Shown piece by piece: positions 11,534 through 19,691 of a stretch of DNA of 64,000 bases (the stretch's first letter is position 1; each line of letters opens with the position of its first letter). Source of the DNA: Hamadaea flava (GTDB lineage Bacteria; Actinomycetota; Actinomycetes; Mycobacteriales; Micromonosporaceae); assembly GCF_024172085.1 (NCBI RefSeq), contig NZ_JAMZDZ010000001.1, positions 7,564,001 to 7,628,000 of the forward strand. Direction: 5' to 3'. The notes under the pieces are model-generated. The model saw only the letters and a list, made by a program, of their open reading frames with translations, made no database searches and had not been told where the DNA came from. Made by a program: the position numbers and the translations under genes.

Positions 11534-12772
11534 TCACACGACAGGTCGAGGCGAGCGCAACTCGGTGACGCCACGCACCAGGAAGACGCCGTACGTCGAG
11601 GCGACCATGACGAAGACGGCGATGGCCACGAAGACGCCCATGCCGATGGTGGAGGCGAGCAGCGGGGCGACCGCGATGGCGATGGGCTGCAAGGCGAAGT
11701 TGCCGATCGACTCCAAGGAGAAGACACGCCCGTGGACCTCGGCCGGGAACTCGGTCTGCAACGCGGTGAACCACAGCACGAAGAAGACGCCGATGCCGCC
11801 CCAGGCCAACATCTCGACCAGGCACCACAACGGCAACGACACCGGCAGGGCCAGGCAGAGCGGCAGGATCGCACAAGGGACGAGCGCGTTCATCGCCCAC
11901 AGGCCGGGGCGTCTCGTCCGGATCCTTCCGGCGACGGCCGAGCCCAGCATCATGCCGATCGAGGCGGACGCCGACAGCCACCCGTACGCCTCCGGCCCCC
12001 ACCGCTGCTGGCTGACGATCGGCACGAGGGCGTAGTTCGGGGCGAACAGGAAGAACACCTGCAACGTCCCCTGGATCATGATCACCAGTGCCCACGGGCG
12101 GCGGCGTACCTCCCGGACGCCGTCGCGCGCCTCGGTGAGCACAGCGCGCACGCCCGGCGGCACGTCCCCCGTACGCAGGGCGGGGAGCCGAAGCCAGAGC
12201 AGCGTCACCAGGCTCACGGCGTACGTGGCGAGGTCGACGACGAACGCGCCCCGAGCGCCCACCGTGGCGATGAGTACGCCGCCGAGCAGCGCACCGCCGG
12301 CCGCGCCGAGCCGCTTCGTGGCCGATTCGAGCGCGTTCGCCTTCTGCAGCAGCGCCTGGGGCACCACCTGCGGCATGGCGGCGCGGTGCGCGGGCTGGTA
12401 GATCGCCCCACCGACGCCGACCAGGCAGGCCGCCCCCATCAGCAGTGCCAGCGGGCCGGACTCGGCGAAGGCGAGGAACCCGGCGACGCCGACCACGCAG
12501 ACGGCGTCCGCGATCGCCATGACGACGCTGCGGGAATAACGGTCGGCGATCACCCCGCCGAACAGCAGAAGGAGTACCCCGGCCAGCGCCTGCGCCGCGA
12601 TGACCAGGCCGAACGCGGTGGCGCCCCGGGCCGGCAGGACCAGCGCGGGCAACGCGATCAGCGACACCGAACTGCCGACGACGCTGGTCACCTGCCCCAG
12701 CCAGAAGGCCAGATAGCGCGGGTACGCGAACAGGGCGCGATAACTCGGCGGGACGGCGTCGGCGGTGGTCAC
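11534..12772 (-). CDS. MFS transporter (MFS_3 / EntS-like type)
   Basis: 412 aa integral membrane protein with about 12 helices. Features typical of the MFS_3 group: PRYLAFWLGQ near the N-terminus, GGVIADRYSRS in loop 2-3, and EFPAEVHGRVFSL in the second half, resembling the ExPAEvrGRvfs motif of these exporters. The start is GTG with an AGGA element 8 bases upstream. It is the upstream gene of a two-transporter unit with the Bcr/CflA gene and could be co-transcribed with the methyltransferase gene behind it. Members include siderophore and macrolide exporters; substrate cannot be told. Confidence 0.85.
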   Translation of the reverse strand: MTTADAVPPSYRALFAYPRYLAFWLGQVTSVVGSSVSLIALPALVLPARGATAFGLVIAAQALAGVLLLLFGGVIADRYSRSVVMAIADAVCVVGVAGFLAFAESGPLALLMGAACLVGVGGAIYQPAHRAAMPQVVPQALLQKANALESATKRLGAAGGALLGGVLIATVGARGAFVVDLATYAVSLVTLLWLRLPALRTGDVPPGVRAVLTEARDGVREVRRRPWALVIMIQGTLQVFFLFAPNYALVPIVSQQRWGPEAYGWLSASASIGMMLGSAVAGRIRTRRPGLWAMNALVPCAILPLCLALPVSLPLWCLVEMLAWGGIGVFFVLWFTALQTEFPAEVHGRVFSLESIGNFALQPIAIAVAPLLASTIGMGVFVAIAVFVMVASTYGVFLVRGVTELRSPRPVV

Positions 12773-12803
12773 GCCGACATCCTGCTGTCTTCGGCGGCGG
12801 TGA

Positions 12804-13406
12804 TCAAACCAGTTTGGCTGCGCGTACGCCCAGCCAGGCCCGGTAGTGCGACCGGTGCGTCGCTTCCAGGACGGTCAGCCCGACCGCGGCCAGCAGGTCG
12901 GTGAGCGAATCGAGCCGGTGGTACGCGAACCACCGCAGCCCGTCGCCGCCGTATCCATGCCGTTCCCAGCCTTCGCCGTCGCCCTCGGCGACCACGAGGT
13001 GCACCGCGCCGCCCGGCCGCACCACGCGGGCGAACTCGGCCAACACCTCGGGAACGTGGTCGTGCGGGATGTGCAGCAGCGCCGCCTGGCACCACAGCCC
13101 GTCGAGGCAGCCGTCCCGCAACGGCAGCGTACGCATGTCGGCCTGCGCCACGCCGGTGTGCCCGCCGGCTCGGAGCATCTCGGCGGAGAGGTCCAGCCCG
13201 ATCGCGCGGAAGCCGATCCCGCGCAGCAGAGCCAGATCGCGCCCCGGCCCGCAGCCGACGTCGGCGACCCGGGAACCGGCGGAAATCCGACTGGCCAACC
13301 AGGTCAGGTCGGCCGTCAACTCCGGATAACCCTCCGCCTGCGCCTCGGCGAACTGTGCAGCGATCACGTCGTACGTCGATCGGGTAACGGACACCGCGTC
13401 GGGCAT
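12804..13406 (-). CDS. Class I SAM-dependent methyltransferase (Methyltransf_11 type)
   Basis: 200 aa from the ATG at 13406; a longer frame runs upstream to 13517 but has no methyltransferase homology there and overlaps the divergent gene. Motif I is VADVGCGPGRDL, followed by an acidic GLDLSAEM strand end, DMRTLPL (motif II region) and FARVVRPGGAVHLV (motif III region). It resembles small-molecule or quinone-type methyltransferases; the substrate is unknown. No Shine-Dalgarno is visible before the ATG, so the mRNA may be leaderless. It is the first gene of the minus-strand island. Confidence 0.85.
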   Translation of the reverse strand: MPDAVSVTRSTYDVIAAQFAEAQAEGYPELTADLTWLASRISAGSRVADVGCGPGRDLALLRGIGFRAIGLDLSAEMLRAGGHTGVAQADMRTLPLRDGCLDGLWCQAALLHIPHDHVPEVLAEFARVVRPGGAVHLVVAEGDGEGWERHGYGGDGLRWFAYHRLDSLTDLLAAVGLTVLEATHRSHYRAWLGVRAAKLV

Positions 13407-13476
13407 GGCGTGGAGGGTACGCCCGGCGTTAATGTTGCCGCTGCCCGTGCGGGCCCCAACGCGGGTAGGAGGTCGG

Positions 13477-13740
13477 TTGGACTCCACCGAGCTGCAACGA
13501 TTGCACCGGCTCGTCATCGAGTTCCTCGGTGACGTCGCCGTCGACGTACTGGACTACCCGACCGGCGCGATCGCCCTCACCATCTATCGCCACAGCCGGG
13601 TCGCCGTCCTCGACGGGATGGCCGACCGATCCCAGTGGGGCGTCACGGTCATCACCGAACCCGAGTTCTTCCATGCGGGCTACGACCAGGTCTTCGAAAC
13701 GCTCGCCGAAGCCTTGGCGTACCTCCGCGACCGCACCTGA
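13477..13740 (+). CDS. Small conserved-type hypothetical protein
   Basis: 87 aa from a TTG at 13477 preceded by AGGAGG four bases away; the frame is open further upstream (ATG 13405, GTG 13447) but without ribosome-binding sites and overlapping the divergent methyltransferase start. No signal peptide, membrane segment or known motif; mixed alpha/beta composition (VAVDVLDYPTGAIALTIY, then EALAYLRDRT at the end). Not recognised. It lies between the island and aroC. Confidence 0.6.
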   Translation: MDSTELQRLHRLVIEFLGDVAVDVLDYPTGAIALTIYRHSRVAVLDGMADRSQWGVTVITEPEFFHAGYDQVFETLAEALAYLRDRT

Positions 13741-13840
13741 CCCGGCAACCAGCCGCGGGCGGGGCGCTGGGCGTACCCGAATGTGAGACGCGGGGCACGG
13801 TGTGACGGAGGCCGCGGGCGGGGCGTGACAGACTGATCAG

Positions 13841-15019
13841 GTGTTGCGTTGGTTGACCGCAGGGGAGTCGCACGGCCCGTCGCTGACGGCTGTGCTGGAC
13901 GGCCTGCCCGCCGGTATCGAGATCACGAGCGCCGAGATCGGCCGTGACCTGGCGCGGCGGCGGCTGGGTTATGGCCGGGGCGCCCGCATGTCGTTCGAGC
14001 AGGACGTCGTGACCGTGACCGGTGGTGTCCGGCACGGGCTGACGCTCGGCAGCCCCGTCTCGATCATCGTCGGCAACTCCGAGTGGCCGAAGTGGGAGAC
14101 GGTGATGGCGGCCGATCCGGTCGACCCGGAGCTGCTCGCCGCGCAGGCGCGCAACGCGCCACTGACCCGGCCGCGCCCGGGGCACGCCGATCTGGCCGGG
14201 ATGCAGAAGTACGGGCACACCGACGCCCGGCCGATCCTGGAGCGGGCCAGCGCCCGGGAGACGGCTGCCCGGGTGGCCGTCGGCGCGGTCGCCAAGGCGC
14301 TGCTCAAGCAGGGGCTCGGCATCGAGATCGTGTCGCACGTCGTCGAGCTGGGCTCGGTCGCGGCCAAGCCGGGGCTGGTCCCGATGCCCGCCGACGCCGA
14401 ACGGGTCGACGCCGACCCGTTGCGCTGTCTCGACCCGGAGGCGAGCGTGGCGATGGTCGCCGAGGTCGACGCGGCGAAGAAGGACGCGGACACGCTGGGC
14501 GGCGTCGTCGAGGTGCTGGCCTACGGGGTGCCGCCGGGCCTGGGCAGCCACACCCAGTGGGATCGCAAGCTCGACTCGCGGCTGTCCGCCGCCCTGATGT
14601 CGATCCAGGCCATCAAGGGTGTGGAGATCGGCGACGCCTGGTTGCAGGCCCGGTCGCGGGGGTCGGTCGCGCACGACGAGATCTTCCCGAGCCCGGACGG
14701 CGTACTGCGCAACACCGACCATGCGGGCGGGCTGGAAGGCGGCATCACCAACGGCCAGCCGGTGCGCGTACGCGCGGCGATGAAGCCGATCTCGTCGCTC
14801 AACCGGGCGCTGAACACGATCGACGTGACGACCGGCGAATCGGCGACCGCGATCAACCAGCGGTCCGACGTCTGCGCCGTCCCGGCCGCGGCCGTGGTCG
14901 CCGAGGCGATGGTGGCGCTGGTACTGGCCGAGGCGGCGCTGGAGAAGTTCGGCGGGGACTCGGTCGCCGAGATCCGCCGGAACCTCGACGGCTACCTCGA
15001 GAACCTGGTGATCCGATGA
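13841..15019 (+). CDS. aroC: Chorismate synthase
   Basis: FMN-dependent conversion of EPSP to chorismate, the last step of the shikimate pathway. 392 aa, normal for actinobacteria. Diagnostic sequences: WLTAGESHG at the N-terminus, [12 protein letters not shown] near residue 40, RPRPGHADL near 110, [14 protein letters not shown] near 145, and NxDH-like [11 protein letters not shown] with GEPVRVR-like [12 protein letters not shown] later. GTG start. The stop overlaps the aroK ATG, so aroC-aroK are translationally coupled. Confidence 0.96.
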   Translation: MLRWLTAGESHGPSLTAVLDGLPAGIEITSAEIGRDLARRRLGYGRGARMSFEQDVVTVTGGVRHGLTLGSPVSIIVGNSEWPKWETVMAADPVDPELLAAQARNAPLTRPRPGHADLAGMQKYGHTDARPILERASARETAARVAVGAVAKALLKQGLGIEIVSHVVELGSVAAKPGLVPMPADAERVDADPLRCLDPEASVAMVAEVDAAKKDADTLGGVVEVLAYGVPPGLGSHTQWDRKLDSRLSAALMSIQAIKGVEIGDAWLQARSRGSVAHDEIFPSPDGVLRNTDHAGGLEGGITNGQPVRVRAAMKPISSLNRALNTIDVTTGESATAINQRSDVCAVPAAAVVAEAMVALVLAEAALEKFGGDSVAEIRRNLDGYLENLVIR

Positions 15020-15522
15020 GCCGGCCGGTCGCGGTGCTGGTCGGCGCGCCCGGCAGCGGGAAGACCACCATCGGCGAGCTGCTGGCCGAGGCGCTGGGCG
15101 TACCGTTCCGGGACGTCGACGCCGACATCGTGGCGAGCGCCGGCAAGCCGATCTCGGACATCTTCGTCGACGACGGCGAGGAGCACTTCCGGGAACTGGA
15201 ACGGGCCGCCGTGGCCGCCGCGCTCGCCGAGCACGCCGGCGTCGTCTCGCTCGGCGGTGGGGCGATCCTCGCCGAGCCGACCCGGGCGCTGCTGGCCGAG
15301 CACACCGTCGTCTACCTGAGCGTCGACCTGCCCGACGCGGTGCACCGCATCGGGCTGGGCCAGGGCCGGCCGCTGCTGGAGCTGAACCCGCGGGCCACCC
15401 TGAAGTACCTGCTGGACCAACGGCGTCCGCTGTACGAGGAGGTCGCCACCATCACGGTGAAGACCGACGGCCGCGAACCCGCCGACATCGCCGCCGAACT
15501 GCGCCAGGCGCTGCCGGCCTAG
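15016..15522 (+). CDS. aroK: Shikimate kinase
   Basis: ATP-dependent phosphorylation of shikimate at the 3-OH. 168 aa from the ATG at 15016, which overlaps the aroC stop (ATGA). The frame is open far upstream, but only the part from 15016 looks like a kinase. Walker [10 protein letters not shown] at about residues 9-17, the substrate-binding DVDADI near 33, GEEHFRELE near 57, GGGAIL near 80, and the lid Arg in GRPLL. Length is normal. Followed tail-to-tail by a minus-strand secreted-protein gene that splits aroK from aroB. Confidence 0.95.
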   Translation: MSRPVAVLVGAPGSGKTTIGELLAEALGVPFRDVDADIVASAGKPISDIFVDDGEEHFRELERAAVAAALAEHAGVVSLGGGAILAEPTRALLAEHTVVYLSVDLPDAVHRIGLGQGRPLLELNPRATLKYLLDQRRPLYEEVATITVKTDGREPADIAAELRQALPA

Positions 15523-15532
15523 CGGGCCGGCC

Positions 15533-16108
15533 TCAGGGGCAGGGCCGCTCGACCAGGCCCGGGCTGGGCCAGCCGTTGTCCGGCAGGATGTCGGCGAAGG
15601 CGGTCGTCACTCCGCCGTTGCACCACGGCGGGGTGTACGAGTACTTCTTCACGAAGGTGTTCGACCCGGTCCCGGTGATGCTGATGGTGCGCTGCGTTCC
15701 GCCGCCCCCGCTGCCGATGCCGCTGATGACGAGCTCGGCTGAACTGGAGCCGTAGCCGGTGGTCTGAATGGTGACCGTGACGGTGAACGTCGACCCGGAG
15801 AACGCCGCGGCCAGCTTGACGGACTTGATGACGAGCTTGGGCTTCGGCGAGGACGGCGGCTTCGTCGTCCGGACCGTTGTGGGCGACTTCGACGGCTTCG
15901 GGGAGGTGCTCGGCTTCGACGAGACGCTCGGCTGCGGCGTGGCGCTCGGCGAGGGCGTACTCGACGGCGCGAGGGTTGTCGCGACCGGCGAGCCGGTGGC
16001 GTCGGCCGACGTCGTCTCGGCGACCGTGACGGGCTCGTCCGCACTACAGGCTGAGGTGCCGGCCAGCAGGGCCAGCGAAAGGATCCAGACGGGAATGACG
16101 CGACGCAT
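15533..16108 (-). CDS. Secreted Ser/Thr/Pro-rich protein, possible lipoprotein
   Basis: 191 aa. The N-terminus is a signal peptide (MRRV, hydrophobic core, then AGTSAC). The Cys at about 21 could be a lipobox, but the -3 residue is Thr instead of Leu, so lipidation is uncertain. Residues 35-95 are a Ser/Thr/Pro/Lys linker of SPKPSKSP-type repeats; residues 95-191 form a beta-rich domain (KLVIKSVKLAAAF, TVTVTIQTTGYG, RTISITGTGSNTF) ending with two Cys. It resembles a wall-spanning stalk with an Ig-like head; no known function. Inserted against the direction of the aro genes. No clear ribosome-binding site. Confidence 0.72.
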   Translation of the reverse strand: MRRVIPVWILSLALLAGTSACSADEPVTVAETTSADATGSPVATTLAPSSTPSPSATPQPSVSSKPSTSPKPSKSPTTVRTTKPPSSPKPKLVIKSVKLAAAFSGSTFTVTVTIQTTGYGSSSAELVISGIGSGGGGTQRTISITGTGSNTFVKKYSYTPPWCNGGVTTAFADILPDNGWPSPGLVERPCP

Positions 16109-16180
16109 GGCGGCACGCTAGGGGCGATCCGCAGGCTGGGACAAGGCTCCCTCGCCAATCTTGATGATCACGTGATCCGA

Positions 16181-16193
16181 TACGCTGACCACG
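16181..16193 (+). promoter_or_regulatory. Candidate -10 element (TACGCT) for a leaderless aroB mRNA
   Basis: TACGCT at 16181-16186 fits TANNNT and ends 7 bases before the aroB ATG, which has no Shine-Dalgarno. The 10-bp palindrome ATCACGTGAT lies just upstream (about 16167-16176). No good -35 is visible. Confidence 0.4.
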
Positions 16194-17261
16194 ATGGAGA
16201 CGACAGCCATTCCGGTCGGCGGGCCGCGGCCCTACGAGGTGCTCGTCGGGCGGAGTCTGCACGGCGAACTGCCCCGGCTGACCGGCAAGGCCACCCGGGC
16301 GGCGGTGATCTTCACGCGGTCGGTCGAGCACTACGCCCAGCACGTGGCGCACGCGCTCATCGACAGCGGGCTGAGCGTACTGCCGATCGAGATCCCCGAC
16401 GCCGAGGCGGGCAAGACCCTCGCGACCGCCCAGTTGTGCTGGGACGCGCTCGGGGCCGCCGGGTTCACCCGGTCCGACGTCATCGTGGGTGTCGGCGGGG
16501 GAGCGGCGACGGACCTCGCCGGCTACGTCGCCGCCTGCTGGCTGCGCGGCGTCGCCTGGATCCCGGTCTCGACCAGCGTCAACGGCATGGTCGACGCCGC
16601 GATCGGGGGCAAGACCGGGATCAACGTCGCCGCCGGCAAGAACCTCGTCGGCGCGTTCCACCCGCCGGCCGGTGTACTGTGCGAGCTGTCGGCGCTCGAC
16701 ACCCTGCCCGGTGATCAGTTGCGCGCTGGGCTCGCCGAGGTGGTCAAGGGCGGGTTCATCGCCGACCCGGTGATCCTCGACCTGTTCGAGGCCGACTTGG
16801 CGGCCGCGACCGACCCCGCCGGGCCTGCGCTGCGCGAGCTGATCGAGCGGAAGGTACGCGTCAAGGCCGAGGTGGTCGCGGAGGACCTGACCGAACAGGG
16901 CCGCCGCGAGATTCTCAACTACGGACACACCCTCGGGCACGCCATCGAACGCGTCGAGGGCTACACCTGGCCGCACGGGCACGCCGTCGCGGTCGGGATG
17001 GTGTACGCCGCGCTGCTGTCCCGGCGTACCGGCCGGGTGGACGTGGTGGACCGGACCCGGAAGATCCTGACCGATCTGGACCTGCCGGTGACCTATCGCG
17101 CGGACGCCTGGGAGCGGCTGCTGCCCGCGATGCGCGTGGACAAGAAGGCGCGTGGCGCTGCGCTGCGGTTCGTCCTGCTGGACGAGGTGGCCAAGCCGGT
17201 GACCGTGCCGATCGAGGACGAGGCGCTGCTGCGCGCCGCCTACGAGGAGCTTGTACGGTGA
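16194..17261 (+). CDS. aroB: 3-Dehydroquinate synthase
   Basis: NAD- and zinc-dependent cyclisation of DAHP to 3-dehydroquinate, the second shikimate-pathway step. 355 aa, normal. Visible: NAD-binding [13 protein letters not shown] near residue 100, [21 protein letters not shown]-type lysine region near 125-140, [10 protein letters not shown] near 180, and the metal-binding HTLGHAIE near 243, with a second His in [11 protein letters not shown] start without a Shine-Dalgarno but directly downstream of a TANNNT element, so it may be leaderless. The stop overlaps the aroQ GTG by 4 bases. Confidence 0.96.
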   Translation: METTAIPVGGPRPYEVLVGRSLHGELPRLTGKATRAAVIFTRSVEHYAQHVAHALIDSGLSVLPIEIPDAEAGKTLATAQLCWDALGAAGFTRSDVIVGVGGGAATDLAGYVAACWLRGVAWIPVSTSVNGMVDAAIGGKTGINVAAGKNLVGAFHPPAGVLCELSALDTLPGDQLRAGLAEVVKGGFIADPVILDLFEADLAAATDPAGPALRELIERKVRVKAEVVAEDLTEQGRREILNYGHTLGHAIERVEGYTWPHGHAVAVGMVYAALLSRRTGRVDVVDRTRKILTDLDLPVTYRADAWERLLPAMRVDKKARGAALRFVLLDEVAKPVTVPIEDEALLRAAYEELVR

Positions 17262-17713
17262 CGAAGGTTTATGTCTTGAACGGGGTGAACCTGGGCCGGC
17301 TCGGCACCCGGCAGACCCTGATCTACGGCGCGACCAGCTACGAGGACCTGGCCAAGAGGTGCGTCGTGGAAGGTGAGCGGCTCGGCCTGGACGTCGAATG
17401 CCGGCAGACCGACGACGAGACCGAGATGATCCACTGGCTGTACGAGGCCGCCGACGAGGCGATCCCGGTGGTGCTCAACTCGGCCGCGTGGAGCCACTAC
17501 TCGTACGCCCTCCGGGACGCCTGCGCGATGTTGAAGGCCCCGCTCGTCGAGGTGCACATCTCGAACATCCACGCGCGGGAGGAGTTCCGCCACCACTCGG
17601 TGATCTCCGGGGTGGCGACCGGGGTGATCGCCGGGCTCGGCGTCGACGGCTATCGGCTGGCCCTGTCCTACCTGTCCCGCGTGATCACCGACACCTCGGC
17701 TCCAGCGGCCTGA
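17258..17713 (+). CDS. aroQ: Type II 3-dehydroquinate dehydratase
   Basis: Dehydrates 3-dehydroquinate to 3-dehydroshikimate; type II enzymes form dodecamers. 151 aa. [13 protein letters not shown] at the N-terminus, the loop Tyr in [11 protein letters not shown], and [18 protein letters not shown] with the catalytic His. Two departures from the family consensus are visible: LNGVN in place of LNGPN, and [16 protein letters not shown] where NPGAYTHTSVALRDA is usual. The key Asn, His and Arg residues remain, so activity is likely. GTG start overlaps the aroB stop. Confidence 0.92.
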   Translation: MTKVYVLNGVNLGRLGTRQTLIYGATSYEDLAKRCVVEGERLGLDVECRQTDDETEMIHWLYEAADEAIPVVLNSAAWSHYSYALRDACAMLKAPLVEVHISNIHAREEFRHHSVISGVATGVIAGLGVDGYRLALSYLSRVITDTSAPAA

Positions 17714-17777
17714 TGACCGGCCGGTAAACTGGTCAGGCTTGTTCGTTATCAATTTCGCATACCCGGGAGCTTTTCCA

Positions 17778-18335
17778 GTGGCCAGCACGAACGACCTCAA
17801 GAACGGCTTGGTGCTCAACCTCGACAACGAGCTGTGGAGCGTGGTCGAGTTCCAGCACGTCAAGCCGGGTAAGGGCCCCGCGTTCGTGCGGACGACCCTC
17901 AAGCACGTGCTCTCGGGCAAGGTCGTCGACAAGACCTTCAACGCCGGCACCAAGGTCGAGACCGCCAACGTCGACAAGCGCTCGATGCAGTACCTGTACG
18001 CCGACGGCGAGGACTTCGTCTTCATGGATCTGGACACCTACGACCAGATCCACGTCTCCGGGACGACCGTGGGCACCAACGCCAACTACCTGCTGCCCGA
18101 GGCCGAGGTGGTCGTCGCCACCCACGAGGGCGCCCCGCTGTACATCGAGCTGCCCACCTCGGTCATGGTCGAGGTCACTTACACCGAGCCGGGCCTGCAG
18201 GGCGACCGCTCGACGGGCGGCACCAAGCCCGCGACCATCGAGACCGGCGCCACCGTGCAGGTTCCGCTGTTCATCACCACCGGCGAGAAGATCAAGGTCG
18301 ACACCCGCGACGGGCGTTACCTGGGCCGCTCGTAA
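17778..18335 (+). CDS. efp: Translation elongation factor P
   Basis: Relieves ribosome stalling at polyproline. 185 aa from the GTG at 17778, which has GGGAG 9 bases upstream; in-frame codons reach back to 17739 but the family begins at [12 protein letters not shown]-like domain I carries the loop [10 protein letters not shown] with the functional Lys at its tip; two OB domains follow, ending in [13 protein letters not shown]. No epmA/B or ymfI genes are nearby. A TAAACT -10-like element lies at 17725-17730. The stop shares bases with the nusB start (TAATG). Confidence 0.95.
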   Translation: MASTNDLKNGLVLNLDNELWSVVEFQHVKPGKGPAFVRTTLKHVLSGKVVDKTFNAGTKVETANVDKRSMQYLYADGEDFVFMDLDTYDQIHVSGTTVGTNANYLLPEAEVVVATHEGAPLYIELPTSVMVEVTYTEPGLQGDRSTGGTKPATIETGATVQVPLFITTGEKIKVDTRDGRYLGRS

Positions 18336-18766
18336 TGGCGGAGGCACCGAAGTCGCAGATGCCCGCTCGCCGCAAGGCACGCAAGCGGGCTCTGGACGTC
18401 CTCTACGAGGCCGACCTGCGCGACCGCAACATCGCCAAGACGCTGTCGGAATACGTCGAGCGGCTGGAGTTCCCGCGCCCGGAGCATCTGCCGTACGCCG
18501 TGTCGCTGGTGGAAGGCGTGTCCGCCCACCTCGACCGGATCGACGAGCTGATCGCGAGCTACGCCGAGGGCTGGACGATCGACCGCATGCCGGTGGTCGA
18601 CCGCAACCTCGCCCGGATCGCCGTCTACGAGCTGCTCTACGTCGAGGACGTGGACGACCCGGTAGCGATCACGGAGGCGGTCGAGCTGGCCAAGGAGCTG
18701 TCGACCGACGACTCGCCCCGCTTCCTCAACGGCATCCTCGGCCGCATCGCCGACTACGCCCACTAG
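18335..18766 (+). CDS. nusB: Transcription antitermination factor NusB
   Basis: All-helical RNA-binding protein that joins NusE on boxA of rRNA operons. 143 aa, normal length. Seen: RRKARKRALDVLYEADLR at the N-terminus, VEGVSAHLDRIDELI in the middle, and RNLARIAVYELLY plus FLNGILGRIADY at the C-terminus. ATG overlaps the efp stop, so the two genes are co-translated; efp-nusB pairing is common in actinobacteria. A 110-bp inverted repeat follows the stop. Confidence 0.95.
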   Translation: MAEAPKSQMPARRKARKRALDVLYEADLRDRNIAKTLSEYVERLEFPRPEHLPYAVSLVEGVSAHLDRIDELIASYAEGWTIDRMPVVDRNLARIAVYELLYVEDVDDPVAITEAVELAKELSTDDSPRFLNGILGRIADYAH

Positions 18767-18800
18767 GCAGCCTGGTTCTAGGGTTCTTAACTCAAGGTAA

Positions 18801-18910
18801 GGAAAACGGCCGTCATTTGGCCATCTGGCAAGGCGCACGACACCGACGTTGGCTAGGGCCAACGAGGTGTCGAGCAACGCAGCCAGGGGCCAAATGACGG
18901 CCGATTTTCC
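18801..18910. repeat. 110-bp near-continuous inverted repeat between nusB and bldD
   Basis: Nested arms pair in order: GGAAAA(c)GGCCGTCATTTGGCC (18801-18822) with 18888-18910; CTGGC 18825-18829 with GCCAG 18882-18886; CGACACC 18838-18844 with GGTGTCG 18866-18872; GTTGGC 18848-18853 with GCCAAC 18858-18863; loop TAGG. It lies between two convergent genes, and the outer TTTTCC would give a short U run, so a bidirectional terminator is plausible. It is much longer than the other hairpins here. Confidence 0.85.
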
Positions 18911-18912
18911 GG

Positions 18913-19410
18913 TCAGCTGCCGGCGAAGAAGGCCCGGGGGTCCGGCACGAGCACTCCCAGCTCGGCCAGCCGGTCGGTGAACTCCGACGGCGACTTGTCG
19001 TACATGATCGCGAGCGCCCGCATGTCGTCCGCGCGGATCGACAGGATGCGGCCGTTGTAGTCGCCGCGCTGCTGCTGGATGGCGCGGGCGTACCGGGCGA
19101 CGTAGCCCAGCTCCTCGTTCGAGGACTCGTAGAGCTTCTCGAGGTCCAGAACGATCTTGGTGGCGCGTTCCTCACTCTGTTTGACCTCGGCGCCGTCCGG
19201 AAGCAACTCGGACACGGGTACCCGGTAGAAATCGGCCAGCTCGGCCAGGCGCGAGACGGTCACCGCGCGGTCGCCGCGCTCGTAGGAGCCGACCACCACG
19301 GCCTTCCAGCGGCCGTTCGACTTCTCCTCCACGCCCTGCAGGGAGAGGCCCTGCTGAGTGCGGATCGAGCGCAGCCGGGCACCCAGTGACCTGGAGTATT
19401 CCGTCGACAT
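18913..19410 (-). CDS. bldD: Developmental regulator BldD (c-di-GMP-binding repressor)
   Basis: 165 aa. N-terminal HTH_3 DNA-binding domain (LGARLRSIRTQQGLSLQGVE, then VVVGSYERGDRAVTV), strongly BldD-like. The C-terminal domain carries RGD-x8-RADD near residues 114-128; the Streptomyces c-di-GMP-binding signature is RGD-x8-RQDD, so one position differs. In Streptomyces BldD with tetrameric c-di-GMP represses sporulation genes. ATG is preceded by GGAGGG. A perfect BldD box lies 36 bases upstream of the start, implying autorepression. Convergent with nusB and divergent from the pyr operon. Confidence 0.93.
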   Translation of the reverse strand: MSTEYSRSLGARLRSIRTQQGLSLQGVEEKSNGRWKAVVVGSYERGDRAVTVSRLAELADFYRVPVSELLPDGAEVKQSEERATKIVLDLEKLYESSNEELGYVARYARAIQQQRGDYNGRILSIRADDMRALAIMYDKSPSEFTDRLAELGVLVPDPRAFFAGS

Positions 19411-19445
19411 CTACACCCTCCCACAGTGCTGATCCACGAGTGATC

Positions 19446-19460
19446 GTTACGCAGCGTGAC
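19446..19460. promoter_or_regulatory. BldD operator (BldD box) upstream of bldD
   Basis: GTTACGCAGCGTGAC fits every fixed position of the published BldD consensus nTnACnC(A/T)GnGTnAn. It is 36 bp upstream of the bldD ATG, in promoter position. A weaker half-site, GGTTACGCGCTGTGG, follows at about 19469. Confidence 0.78.
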
Positions 19461-19569
19461 GGTACGTCGGTTACGCGCTGTGGTCAAGTGCTGCTAGCCC
19501 ACTTGTTGGTACGCCGATGGGCCGAACGGCTTCCCCACGCCTGCCTGAACCGGCGGGACGACCCTCACA

Positions 19570-19598
19570 TTGGCTGCTCATAGCCGAGTTGGTAGGGT
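19570..19598 (+). promoter_or_regulatory. Probable promoter of the pyr operon
   Basis: TTGGCT (19570-19575), a 17-bp spacer and TAGGGT (19593-19598) match a housekeeping -35/-10 pair. A start near 19605 would give an 87-base leader holding the PyrR hairpin. Confidence 0.6.
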
Positions 19599-19651
19599 CG
19601 TCGAAGACCTTGACGATCTCCTTGCGGAGTCGGAGAGGGATATCCAGACAC

Positions 19652-19685
19652 TCTTTAATCCCGTCCCGTGAGGCGGGGAAGGGGG
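19652..19685 (+). promoter_or_regulatory. PyrR-binding RNA hairpin next to the pyrR ribosome-binding site
   Basis: Stem CCCG (19660-19663) with CGGG (19674-19677) closes the loop TCCCGTGAGG, matching the conserved UCCNGNGAGG core of PyrR-binding loops. GGGGG (19681-19685) begins 3 bases past the stem and is the likely Shine-Dalgarno of pyrR. No terminator stem is seen between it and the start, which fits translational repression as described in mycobacteria and not Bacillus-style attenuation. Confidence 0.75.
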
Positions 19686-19691
19686 TCCCTG

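Noticed and set aside
13407-13517. Longer methyltransferase start at 13517
   Set aside because: The added residues have no family similarity and overlap the divergent small gene; ATG 13406 fits the fold start.
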